NCBI GenBank assembly: GCA_011033025.1
Contig: WFMF01000261.1
Coordinates: 62,001 to 126,000, forward strand
Origin: Beroe forskalii
Lineage: Eukaryota; Ctenophora; Nuda; Beroida; Beroidae
Direction of reading: 5' to 3'
Length of the DNA: 64,000 nucleotides
In this document: positions 36,131 through 49,200 of the stretch, piece by piece
Numbering within the stretch: position 1 is the stretch's first letter
Layout of the letters: each line of letters starts with the position of its first letter
Notes under the pieces: model-generated
Told to the model about the DNA's origin: nothing
The model's input: the letters and a program-made list of their open reading frames with translations, nothing else
Database searches by the model: none
Translations under genes and position numbers: made by a program

Positions 36131-37183
36131 TGCTATTGGAAAAGGTGGTTATTAGTCGAAATGTTTTGAGTTAATACTATTTTAGATGTATTTAATTATA
36201 CTACCTTACAAGACAAAATTGAAAATAACATGGGACAATAATTCCGGGGATCGAAATTTTGGGGGTTCGAAAATATGAGGATTTTTTCAAAAATCCCCAA
36301 ATTTCGTACCCCAAATTAAATTAGGGGATATTCGCCTTTCTTCAAATTTGAAAAAAATAAGGTTACTTTCGGGAATAAATCATAACTTCAGAAAGGCCAA
36401 TATCACTGAGGTGATCGATGTAGTAGAATTTCCAGTACAAGAACACTCTTATCGAGTCCAGTTTAGATGGTTTTATTTAAAATTAATGCGTCTCAGGTAC
36501 TTATTTTGAACTCTTCTGCATTGATATACTTATTTGGGAATTCCATATTTTATGCACTGATAGTCAAATCACAAACCTGCAATTAACTAATTTGGGGGAA
36601 ATAATTTTGGGGATCGAAATTTTGGGGTACGAAAAAATGGGGATTTTTTCGAAAAATCCCCAAATTTCGTACCTTTTAAATATGTCTCGTAAGGTACTCA
36701 TTTTTTTCATGATAGATTTACACAGTGTAAAGTACGTCATTGATAATTAAATTTCTGGAATAATTCAATATTATGTTCTGTAGCCTGCAGGAGGAAAACT
36801 GATTTTCATGAAAGGAGTAAATGAATTACTTCAGCATTTCAGGCGAGCAAAAAGAACCCAGATCAATTCGAAATCAATTACATACATTTTTATACAAATC
36901 CCACAAAAAGTCTCAAACCAAAACTCATTGAAATCGTTGCGTGCATCAAAATAAAGAATACTCTCAAGTCTCATGCAATTAATTCAAAATCTACTCGAAA
37001 AAACTTTCTAGCTTTACGTCAATTCAGTACATGTTCAAACAGAAAGTTTACAAGATCACCATTCACCGTGTCATGTGAAAAGTATCACTATCTCTTACTA
37101 AATGCCCCGGTGAATCCCCTGTAAGACACGAAGGTAGCATACTATCTCTTACTAAACGCCCTGTATGACACCAGGGTAGCATA
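36131..37183. other. Intergenic region with a duplicated hairpin
   Basis: This separates the 5' end of the MZB1-like gene from the 3' end of NBAS; both are on the minus strand. Two copies of a self-complementary unit lie at about 36235-36325 and 36592-36675: GGGGATCGAAATTTTGGGG and AAAAATCCCCAAATTTCGTACC. The NBAS 3' untranslated region should start below 37184. Two extra copies of the NBAS stop region lie at about 37080-37180. No gene is seen. Confidence 0.55.
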
Positions 37184-37236
37184 CTATCTCTTACTAAATG
37201 CCCCGGTGAACCCCCTGTAAGACACGAGGGTAGCAT
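37078..37236 (-). repeat. Tandem copies of the NBAS stop-codon region
   Basis: The unit CTATCTCTTACTAAATGCCC...GGTAGCATA occurs three times on the plus strand, starting near 37089, 37142 and 37184. Read on the minus strand, each copy contains a GCATTTAGTAAGAGATAG-type end with its own stop. Only the copy at 37184 is joined to the last NBAS exon; the two beyond it lie downstream of the stop. Confidence 0.8.
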
Positions 37237-40200
37237 ACCCAGACCGCGTGAACTGTGCCATGAGACTGAGGGCCTCCACGAGATTCCCTGCCTCTCTGAG
37301 TCTGCCTGCTGCTTGTCTCACACTGTCCAATGTCACCCCCTCCCCTTCTGTCATGTGTCTAGCTACCACAGGGTAGAGCTCTGTGTGGGTGAGGTGGGTG
37401 TAGAGCTGTCTGTCTATCACCAGGTGGAGTAAGGTGGGGTTGTCAAGGTGGGTTAAAGTCAGTTCAGGGAGGGTGTCAAGGTGGAGATCATGGTAAGGGG
37501 AGGAGAGTGTTATCAGGTGGGAGAGAGGAGCGGGGAAGAGGCGGGAGCAGGAGGTTATCTCATCTTCAGACAGGGGCCCACAGGGCAGAGAGATGATGTC
37601 AACCAGGAGGGGGCTGAGAGAGGGGCCTGCTGCTGCGTCCTCAGGCAGACTGAAAAGTAGCGGAGGGGTCAGCGTTCTGTGTTGTGATACGAGTTCCAGA
37701 ACAATAATTTCTAAATATCATCTCAAAACTAAATTTAAAATACATTTAGTCAATACATAAAGTCAATCGAACTTTAAGTCAATCACAATGTGAAGTATCA
37801 GAGAACCGAAAGAGATAATCAACGTGTCAGTACCTAGCAATAGTAATCTCTTAATCAACGTGTCAGTACCTAGCAATAGTAATCTCTTAATCAACGCGTC
37901 AGTACTTAGCAATAGTAATCTCTTAATCAACGCGTCAGTACCTAGCAATAGCACGAAGAAGTCGTATCTTCCATGATGACGTGTCGTCCGCTTCACTCCA
38001 CAGTTTCACAATATCAAATAACACGTGACAGATTTCCAGGTCTTTGATTGGTCGACACAGATCAGCGAAGAACTCTTCAGACAGTACACTACTGGGCTGT
38101 ATATCGAGATCTGGCCAGTGTGAGTTGACGAGGGGCTTTGTTTTGAAGAAAAGGAGGAGTTCCGTGTCATTTTCTGTCGTGAGATGCTTCTCTGTGGGAA
38201 AATTACAAAATTAGTTATGAATTAAATAATTTCATCCAAGAATAGTGCCCTTACAAAAAGAGCATGAGAGAACTTGAGAATATGATCATAGGTATATCAA
38301 TAAAATTATCTGGAGCAGTTTTGTCATTGCTTCCGTTGATTTGCTGGAGGTCAATGACTTGGAATCATAAAAGTTTAAAAGTTCTGTTCTTACGTAGTTA
38401 CGTTCTTACCTAGTGCAGCTATGACAGCCTCTTGAACACCTGGCACCAGATTGGTGGCACTACAAACTGCCTTTAGCTTCTCTATGATGACTTGATGAGG
38501 CACTAACGTGTCCGAGACATGGATTAGTCGCTCGAACAACTCGCTTAGGTTTGTCTGAGGTGAGGAATATGACAATAAATCGCACGTGTAATGTTAATTA
38601 TATTATACTGGATTCGAAACCACATGAAACCCTGAAACTTTGAACTGGAACCAGGTCGTTTTACCTGGTACTGTGTTCGGCATATTGATTGAAAGGATGG
38701 GAAGAACCTGTAAAGGAATAGCTGAATAGGTGACACTGTTTCTTACCGATTTTAGATGTTCAATCTCTGGGCGGTTATCCAACTGCACCGGGACATTCCG
38801 ACCACTAAGTAGAAACTCTATGGTTTTATCAGCCACCTCCTCAGGTTCCATAGCAGGAACCCTGGCTGTGAGCAAGGACTTCACATCCACAAAGGAGATG
38901 GGATCTAGCCACATTGCCATGACCACTACATCCAACACATCCACAGACTGATAAGAGAGGAGGTAACTCAGGAAGTAGGAGTCCCAATACTCCGCAAGCA
39001 GCTCGTCAGGGAATCTCCGCAGGAATTCCGCTAACTGAGGGAGGGAGCTGCTGATCTCCAGCCTCAACTCCATGCCGATGTCGGTGTTGTCTGAGAGACA
39101 GATGTCTGTGAGGAGTTGTTCTTTAGTCGTCTTGTCCAGGTTCTTTAGCAGGGTCTGCACTTTACTCCACCGAGCGGAGTAGGAGGTGGCGGCGCTCTTA
39201 CCTGGTGAAGTGAGAACTTGGTACTTTAGTAGGTACTGGGGTACCGATATAAAGTATAACCTTATAACGACTTTGAAAATCTATGTACAGAAAACATAAA
39301 ATCAGTCACCACAAAACCAATGTTTGGAATCCCTCATTCGATCAAAACAAAATAAATGGCGAAATAGACCATCGCCCCGGAGTAAGCCACGAGCTCACAA
39401 GAAAATAATTTTCTTCCATACCGGGCAAGGATCTGCATTAACTGCATAAGTGCATAAGAAGTGGTGGCTCCCTCACCCTCTCCATAATCGGATTCAAATA
39501 CTACAAATTTAAACGCTCTTATTCTAACCTTCTCCATGGAAGAAGTACTTGTGAGCGTAGCAGGAGAAGACTGCTGACTTGTTCAGGTTGGGATGTAGAG
39601 TGGGAGCAACTTTAGCTATCACGTGCACGTTTCCTGGTGATGAGTGGGAGTTATTAAGGGAGTGAGTTGGAGTTAAGGTAGTGAGTGGGAGTTAGGGGAG
39701 TGAGTGGGAGTTAGGGGAGTGAGTAGGAGTTAGGGGAGTAAGTGGGAGTTAAGGGAGTGAGTGGGAGTGAGGGGAGTAAGTGGGAGTGAGGGGAGTGAGT
39801 GGGATTATTAAGGGGAGTGAGTGGGAGTGAGGGGATTGAGTGGCAGTGAGTGGGAGAGTTAGGGGAGTGAGTGGGATTGAGTGGGAGTTATTAAGGTAGT
39901 GAGTGGGAGTTAGGGGAGTGAGTGGGAGTTAGGGGAGTGGGTGGGAGTTGAGTGGGGTTAGGGAGAGTGGGGAGTTAGAAGAGTGGGAGGTTGTGGAGGG
40001 AGGGAATGGGAGTAGGGAGTGGGTGGGAGTTAATGGGAGGAGGGGGAGTTAGTGGAGTGAGTGGGAGTTAGGGAGTGAGTGGGGAGTGGGGTGGTAGTGG
40101 GAGTTGGGGGTTAGGGGGATTGAGTGGGAGTTAGGGTTGGTGGGGTTAGGAGCCGGGAGTTAGGGGGACTTGGGATGTTTTAGGGATTGGGGGGAGTGCG

Positions 40201-43200
40201 AGTTAAGGGAGTGATTGGGAGTTAGGGGAGTGAATGGGAGTTAGGGGAGTGAGAGGGAGTTAGGGGTGAGGGAGTGGGATCAGGGGTTAGGAGAGTGAGT
40301 GGGGTTAGGGAGGAGCAGGGTTGGGGGGAGTGGGAGTTAGGGGGAGGGGAGTTGGGAGTTAAGGTTGGAGTTAAGGTAGTGAGTGGGAGTTAGGGGAGTG
40401 AGTGGGAGTAAGAGGGGTGAGTGGGAGTTAGGGGAGTGAGTGGGAGTTAGGGGAGTGAGTGGGAACTGGGAGTGAGGGGAGTGAGTGGGAGTTAGGGGAG
40501 GGAGTGGATGTGAGGGGGCGTTAGGGGAGTCAGTGGGAGTTAGGGGATACAATGGGAGTTAGGGCTTTAGGGGGGTGAGTGGGAGTTTGAGGTTTAAAGA
40601 TCTCTAATTTACCATCATTAAGAAGAGGTTTTACCATCATTAAGGAGAGGTTTGAGTATCTCCAGCTGAGCTGTAGGGGAGGAAGCAGCAAGGAATTCCT
40701 TGTAATCGAGAGCAGGGAGAGCGGATCTGATCTTGTTAACTGCTGCCAAGTTCACCTGATCCTCCACTAGGGAGTAGTAAGCTGATAGAGTAGAGTACTT
40801 AGTGCCTCCAATCAGGGGGTAGATATCCTGCTCACAGAGGGCTCTGAAGTCTTCCTTCTTAGAGTACAGCACTTCCTTGATGCTCTCAGAGATCTGCGGA
40901 AAAGTGCAAAGTAAGGACTTGGGTTATGTTGTTTACTGCACAATCAACCGACCTCACGTAATCTACTTTTTGATTGATGAAGCATCACAATCAAGCAAAT
41001 AAAGGGCTATTTAAGATTCCCTAAGTCCCACCCACCCTCTTGTCGTTGAGGAGAAGCCACTGAGCATGTTTGAAGTGTATCTCCCACAAGTCCATATCGT
41101 ATTTCTTACCCAGAGATATAGCCAGGTCAGGGCACTCCTGAGCCGCTATACTCAGCACAACCTCCCTTCTGTACGCCTTGTCGTACGTGAAACGTGGCAC
41201 GTGCACGTTACCATGCAACTCCTTCAGAATGTTACCTTGAAGAGTGGTAATCAGTGAAACGTTACCATGTAACTCCTTCAGAATGTTACCTGGGAGAGTG
41301 GTAATCAGTGAAACATTGCCATGCAACTCCTTCAGGATGTTACCTGGGAAAGTGGTAATCAGTGAAACGTTACCATGCAGCTCCTTCAGAATGTTACCTG
41401 GGAAAGTGGTAATCAGTGACACGTTACCATGCAACTCCTTCAGAATGTTACCTGGGAAAGTGGTAATCAGTGAAACGTTACCATGCAACTCCTCCAGAAT
41501 GTTACCTAGGAGAGTGGTTATAACTGAAACGTGGCACGTTATCATACGATTGCAAATAAGATATATTTTGCAAAATGTTAAGAGTAATGAACATCACTTC
41601 ACAGATTATTCACCTTGTAGAATATCGCTGATTTTGTTAGAAATCATCTTGATATCATGGGATGGAATGGTGAGGGCACTGCTGATGATGCTGTTGACGG
41701 AGTGTTGCTTGTCAATATGACAGCTGGTTTGGTGGATTGACCTCCCTAGCAGCATGTAGTACAACTCCTCCAGGGAGTCAGTGTTGCTTATCCTGTCTTC
41801 TATGTCTGGGGGCAATTAAAGAATTGATATTACTATGTTTAGAAGATATTCAGAACAGCAAAAGAGAATTCGCCCTGAGCTTGAAGGAATCATATTCCAT
41901 TGATAGCAGCCAGAATGTAAGGAATTTGTGACATTGGCTTATTTATACATCATTTTTTCAAAAAGGTTATATTGCCATTTTTCACATAAAAAGTTAGTTT
42001 GGACATCTGTAGTGACCAAAAATCTTTTTTGAACATGATATTACCTTATTTGTGGCAACTGTGAGGTTAAATATGAGGCTGATTTGAGCAAAAAATGCCT
42101 AACTTCACAGCTTTTGGCCATTTAATGCATCAAAGGAGTGTTTTAGTCCTCCAAAAGTATTTTTTTTCTTGATCTGGAGGTCAAAATCCACCTTTTAGGT
42201 CAAAATTTAGGAATTTGTGACCTTGCGTTGTGGATTTGAGGCTAACACAAAATCCAATTTTTTGATAAAAACATGGGAAGGAAGACACTTATCCTCACCT
42301 GAAATCTGCCAACAAATCTTGATGAGTAAAATTTTGATTTGAGGTGATCTTAGACAGTTTCAGCTTCATTTTGGTATCAAGAATATGTCTTTACTTGCTT
42401 TTGTTGCTGTTTTGAGGCTAAATTTTGTCGCGACATCTCAAAAACCTGGATTTTACTGTTTTAGCCACTTCAAGCATCAAAGAAGTGTTTGAGTCCTCCC
42501 AAATTATCAGTCTCAATCAAAAGGTCAAAATATACTTCCTTGGTCAAATTTGGGAGTTTTTGACCTTGCGTTGTCCATTTGAGGTTAAAAAATGGCCTGA
42601 ATTTTTGATAAAATCCCCGGGAGGAAGTCACTTAACCTCTCCTGAGAGCCACCAATCCATCCCATGAAGAAAAATTTGGGTTTGAGGTGATCCTAGACAG
42701 TTTCGGCTTCATTTTGCCATCAAGAATCTGTTTTCATTGGCTTTTGTTGCTGTCTTGAGGCTAAAACTGTGTCGCAACATCTGAAAACCTGGATTTTACA
42801 GTTTTTAGCCATTTTTAACCTCATGGAGGTGCTTCAGTCCTCTTAAAGAAATGTAATCTTAATCAAGAGGTCAGAATATACTTCCTTGGTTCAAAGTTGG
42901 GAGTTTTTGACCTTGCGTTGTTCATTTGAGGCAAAAACAAGGCCAAATTTTACGATGAAATTCCCGGGAGGACATCGCTTAACCTCTCCTGAGAGCCACA
43001 AATTCATCTCATTGTGCAAAATTTTGGTTTGAGGTGATCCTTGACAGTTTCAGCTTCATCTTGGTAACAAAAATATGTTTTCATTGGCTTCTGTTGTGGT
43101 CTTGAGGCTAAATTTGTGTCGCGACATCCGAAAACCCGGTTTTCGGAAAACGGGCCTAAGATTAACCCCTGAGGGACAACATAAAGAGGTAGGACCAGTT

Positions 43201-46200
43201 TAATGCCACCAACTTGTAGCCACCATGGGTACTACAAGTTGGTAAGACAACTTCAGGTCAGGCCCTCTCCCTCTGGGAATAATAGGTCGTCTACGCGCGA
43301 AGGTACACCGCCTCTTTGGACCAGACCACGGAAAAGTAAAGCAGGTAGCCAGATCTATCCATGTCAACTTGTAGCAGCCATGGGTACTACAGTTTGGTGT
43401 AGGATTGGTTTCTTCTGTGTTGATATTGAGGTTAAGAAGGTCGGTCTACGCGCTGATACATAATCGCCTTTCTGATAACCTCAACCGGCCACGAAGGACT
43501 TGACCTTTCCAGTGAAGACTCTTCTTGTAAGAGGGTCTTCGAATTTTTGAGACAGGTCCCAAGGCTGTATCTCTTTTAGTTTTTGAGTTATGAGCTCTTT
43601 GTGAGGGAAAATCGAGTCGCATGTCACAAATCGAAAGCGACTTTTTAGGTGGTTTTAACCTCATAAAATCTCAACGCAAGGTCGGATTTTGATAATTTTT
43701 GTTGCAAATGATAGATATCAATGAGTTCTTTCATATAAGACTGTTTCCAAGCATCTGGGATGCCTATTTCACTGCACAGAAGTCTTTAAGTGTCAAAAAT
43801 GGCCAACCTGCATTCTGGCTGCTATCGATGATTCGTTAAAAATCAAAATATAATAATCTCATCGTTTAATACTACTCCTTAATTTTAAATTTATAAAGAA
43901 AAATGACGTGAAGTAGACATCTCACCGCATAATTACTCACCAAACACCTCGTGGTGGGACGCCACCCTCTGAATCTTGAGACAGGTGTCCACTTCCCTGC
44001 TGTCTGGGAGCTTCCTCTTCCTGTCCTCCAGATAGACCGGCAAGGAGTGGTACACGTCCAGCAACCCGTCCACCTGAGGGGAGTGGGGGAGTCAGTTGGG
44101 CCCTGCCTAAGTAGGTATCAAAAGTATTATCTAAGCAGCTCACCAGATTAGAGCGACAATATCGTTATAACCACTACTTTCAGACAAGCTTTGATTTTAT
44201 AAAAATAAAAAGCAGCTGACGACGTATCACATGATACTCGAAAGCTTCTGATCTCACGTATCAGTCAACCGTTTCAACTTCTTACCCTTAGATCTTAAAG
44301 CACTGTAACGTTAGGTAACGAACAGTGCTTACAAAGCACTGTTTGTTACCTAACGTTAGAATCTATCTACTTTCCCACAATCCTTACTCCCTACGACTTA
44401 TTAAAGTATTAAGTACGGAAAGCACTGCTACTTAACGTTAGAATATCTCTAGGTTCCCACAAACCTGTCCAGCGGGCACGTGCACTAAGGAGAAGTGGAG
44501 GAGACGACTCTTTCCTTCCTCGTCAGAGTAGGCAGAGTTCCTCAGCAGACGGACACACACAGGGACTATCTCAGTGTAGTCTGGGGGGATGAGTTACAAA
44601 AATAGGGTAGAAAATTAGGATGTGAGGGTGAAGAGTGAAGACTGTAGATATTTAAGTACTAACAAAACCATCCTACACAAGATTTATGCGGTCGTTGACC
44701 GTTCTAAACCGCTTTGAAGACAGAAAGACAAACCACAGATCATCCTAGATGATTCATCAGTAAGTATCAATTCAATGTAAATGAACCATATGACTACCGA
44801 AGAGCTGATGTCACCAAACCTCTGTCAATAGCCTTGAGGCAGATGTGTTGGCAGTAAGAAAGGTTGGAGTTCTGATAGGCTATCTCAGCTATTCTAGGGT
44901 AGGTGTAGGACCGGGGTACATTCAGCTTGTCAGACAGACTTATCAGTAGGTTCTCCTGGTGGGCGGGTTTTAGGATTTGAAATTTTAAATACTATCGAAT
45001 AAGATATGATAGTGAAGAATTGAAATATAAGATCTAGATAGTAACCTACAGCACACTCCCATACACATATAAAGCCTTATTTAGTTTTTAAATGATTTTA
45101 ACGATATTTCAAAAGCTTAGAAATTGGGAACCTTCAGTTCCTACACCCCTACAGTATGTCAAAGCTCCCCTCTAACCTGCAGGTAGTTGTTGGGAGAGTG
45201 TGAGATGCAGTTCCAGGCCAGGTTTTCAGGTGTCTCCGTGTCCAGTTTACCAGGGGCAGAAGGACTCCCAACCTCTTCATATCCACCAGAACATCTAGTT
45301 TTAGACGGTACGAGGCGAGAAGGGTGGAGGTTACACCGGAAGTCAGCAGAAACCTGAAAGACTCGTTACTAAGGCCCGTATTCACCAAATTTGCGTTAAG
45401 TGGGACCTTTAAGGACGAATTAAAGTAGTACATTAAAGTATCAGTTTTAAAGTTGCCACTTAAAAGTTAAACAAAAGTCGTATTCGCCAAAACGATGAAA
45501 TCTCGGACTTAATTTTTCAGTGCGACCTCCCACTTTTGTAAAGTTAAAGTGGCAGCTCGTAAGTTTAAGGTTGACGTTGAGGTACCTTACAAAAAGCCGG
45601 TTTAAGTACGAGCTAAAGTGCCACCTGATCCCAATTTTATTTGGTGAATACCAATTTTATAATTTTTAAAGGTCGTACTTTAAGTTAAAGTAACAAGTAT
45701 GACCTCACACTTAAACACAGATTTGGTGAATACGAAAACGGAAGCTGCCACTTAACTCCACTTTAAGGACGAGGTCACCCTTACAAGGCCGTTTAAGTAT
45801 GAACTTTTCGATTGGTGAATACGGGCCTAAGTTATTTTGGCCCATATTCACCAAATTTGCGTTAAGTGGGACCTTTAAGGACGAATTAAAGTAGCACATT
45901 AAAGTATCAGTTTTAAAGTTGCCACTTAAACAAAAGTCGTATTCGCCAAAACGATGAAATCTCGGACTTAATTTTTCAGTGCGACCTCCCACTTTTTTAA
46001 TGTTAAAGTGGCAGCTCGTAAGTTAAAGGTTGACGTTGAGGTACCTTACAAAAAGCCGGTTTAAGGACGAGCTAAAGTGCCACCTGATCCCAATTTTATT
46101 TGGTGAATACCAATTTTATAATTTTTAAAGGTCGTACTTTAAGTTAAAGTAACAAGTATGACCTCACACTTAAACACAAATTTGGTGAATACGAAAACGG

Positions 46201-49200
46201 AAGCTGCCACTTAACTTCACTTTAAGGACGAGCTCACCCTTACAAGGCCGTTTAAGTATGAACTTTTCGATTGGTGAATACGGGCCTTAGACAAGCTATC
46301 TTTTGAAACTCATATTTAGTTCATCAAATCTATTCTTAATAGTTAATAACGGAAATTTAAGAACAACTATTTGTCCGTCGAAATCCCATATGCCGTTTAT
46401 GTCACATGTACGACGCAATGCGCATATTTTCTTCTCCTAGTGTATTTCAGCTGTACAAGGCTAAAAGTTTACAACATGCCCATTTAGTGTATTTAAATGC
46501 AGTGCAGTCTTTTATGATAGGTACATAACGTGCAATGATCTGCTATATACTTGTATAGTGCTATGGCTTCCATATTATGCGCCCATAACCCAAGAATCCA
46601 ATATAAGAGTTCGATTGTTGGAATCTTACGACTAATGGACCATATTTTCTCGCATCTGTTTCAGTGGTAGCTGTGTAAACTTGTAAAGCTCTGCTATTTC
46701 AATTTGCATTTTGGAATTGGAAGTGATCCAATACAGCTGTCTAGGCCTGTCTTGCTAATGAAATGATTTCTAAATAGAAAATTCAACCTACAAATCTAGG
46801 TTTGCTGGGTATACCTGTAGCCTAAAATAATAGCCCCCATATCATTATACCAAGATCTCCAAGTTTGAAGTTTGATAAGAGATGACACTGTACCTAACGA
46901 AGTCAATGTAAGGATGGTCTATAGAGTTACCTAACAGAGTCAATGTAAGGATGACCTATGTTAGTAGCCACAGTACCTAACGAAGTCGATGTAAGGGTGG
47001 TCTATGGAGGTAGCAGCTTGGAGGTAGAGGAGAGAGTATTTCTCAGCTAGATCCCGCCACTCTGCATCACCCAGATACTCCTGTCTGTAGATGGAGATGT
47101 TCTGTAACATCTCCAAGTCACCCGTCTCCAGACACTGCTCAAACACCAAGCTGAGGGGAGGAGGGTTGGGGAGGAGACTCAGAACAATAGGATTACTGGT
47201 TCAAGCAGCCTACGTTTCGCAACCTGCAGTGCAGGCGAGGCATATAGCCTCCAGAGCCCCAAGGAGGTTATTGGTATAGCGGCGATACTGATAGCCGATA
47301 TAGCAGCAAATAATGATGAAAAAACTAAAAATTAAAGGTAAAGGAGTAACTGGGCAGCACATTTGTAGTTATTGTTGCTATTGTATACGTGGACAAAGGG
47401 CTACGTATGTTAAAAGATAAATGTGTTAGTTCTCCGTTTGTGAAAAGAGCTTTCTTAGCTCTGAAGTACACGTGTTTTTACGAATAGTGCTGGTGACGTG
47501 GAAAAGTAAACGTTTTACTGTTTTACGAAAACAGGGTCGTTAGTACCTGGAAACAGAAATCAAACACAATGACCCCGTTGTCGACCAGCTTCCTGACTAA
47601 TTCGACAACAGATAAATCCTTGTGTTTGAAGGAGGTTCGGACTAGGGGCTCCATGAGCTGACGACACAGGGTCTCGTCTGAGAAGGAGTTGAATATCCTG
47701 GAGGGAGTGATTCCTTCTAACATCTTGTCAGCATATTCTCCGTACTCAAGCTTCAGGCGCAGCTCACTGAAAGTGAGGAGTTGGGGAGTTGATAATAGCT
47801 ACTGGAGAATAATAGCTACTAAAGAATAAGCTACTGGAGTTGGTGAGTTGATAAGAGCTTCTGGGAAGTGGTTCCTGAAAGCTGAAAATCATCATCGGTT
47901 TTTTTTAAATCATACATTCAGCTCTTATTTATTCTTTTATTGTAATGCTCTGTTTTTTCGGGAAATACGAAGCTTTTTGTTCTAATTTTCAATAACTACA
48001 GTTCACTGTTATCGAGGGTATCGATGATCTCCTTAGCAATAGGAACCCACTTCTTCTGAGCCTGACATCTGCAGAGACACTGCGAGACGAATTCCACCTC
48101 ATTCTCTTTTGGGATGAGGCTGTTGAATTCCTGCGGAACAGTGGGCTAATGATAGGGACAGGTTTAAATAAAACCATGATGTTTTGGAAGTCACTTTTAC
48201 CACATTTCTTGTCATGGAGAAAAATACAATAATTCACCAAAACCAGAACCTTTATGAATTATTGTTAGCAGTGTCTGAGTGCCCCACTTCCCACTCACCA
48301 GACATTGGAGAGTCCCACTTCCCCACTCACCAGACACTGCAAGACCTGTAGAGCAGGTAACAAGCTCTCCTCTGACACCTGCACCACATAGTCCCAGATG
48401 ATGCTCCTCACATCTAGATTTGATGACGTCACACTCTCGAGATCCTGCACAAAGGGCAGGAAGACCTCCACCATGTGACCCACTCTGTCAGAGAGCTGGC
48501 AGTTTGCCAGCAGACAGGAGAGGAGTTGGGGGAAGGGGACAGAGAGGATGGAGCTAAACCCTTCACCCTGTGGGAAAGGGAAGGTGGCATGAGATTAATG
48601 GGTTTTTAAATTTGGAAATTTGGAAGAACTCATTGAAGACAGTATTCGGGAAGTGATGCTCGATTTGGGAATTTTTTACAATAATTGAAGCAGCTTTAAA
48701 CTTTTAAAGTTCTAAACACAAAACCTGGAAGTTGAGAAGTGTGACGGACTCCTCTATCAGTTTCAGGACACTCTTGTAGATGTGGATGGGAACCAGCCTC
48801 TCCAGTGCCAGGTCAATAAGGGCAGCAGCGTGGTCAAAAAGCCCAGACTGCGAGAGGATCTGATCCACTCGTGTGGTGTACCAAAGGTACACACTTTGTG
48901 GGGTCATGGGTCCCAGCAAGGGGGTGAGGGAGGTGGGGATGTCCAGGGAGTCAGGGACTCTGAGAGGGAGGTACAGTCATGGTGATTTGTGTGATGAGAA
49001 AGAACATGGAATTTTATTGAGATTTGCAACTGTGCAATCAAAAGTAATGTTACAAAATGTTACAAAATTGTTGGTGCAAAATTGTTGCAAAATTGCTAAT
49101 GTTGCAGAATTGCTAATGTTGCAAAATTGAGGTACAAAATTGAGATGTATACTCCTACTTCAAGCAGCTTGTTAAAAATGCACAACCAAGATCAATCTTG

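Noticed and set aside
40337-40552. Proline/threonine-rich open frame on the minus strand
   Set aside because: It is the translation of the CCCTAACTCCCACTCAC minisatellite in an intron.
41244-41720. 158-codon plus-strand frame
   Set aside because: It is antisense to NBAS and open only because the 54-bp repeat has no stops in that frame.
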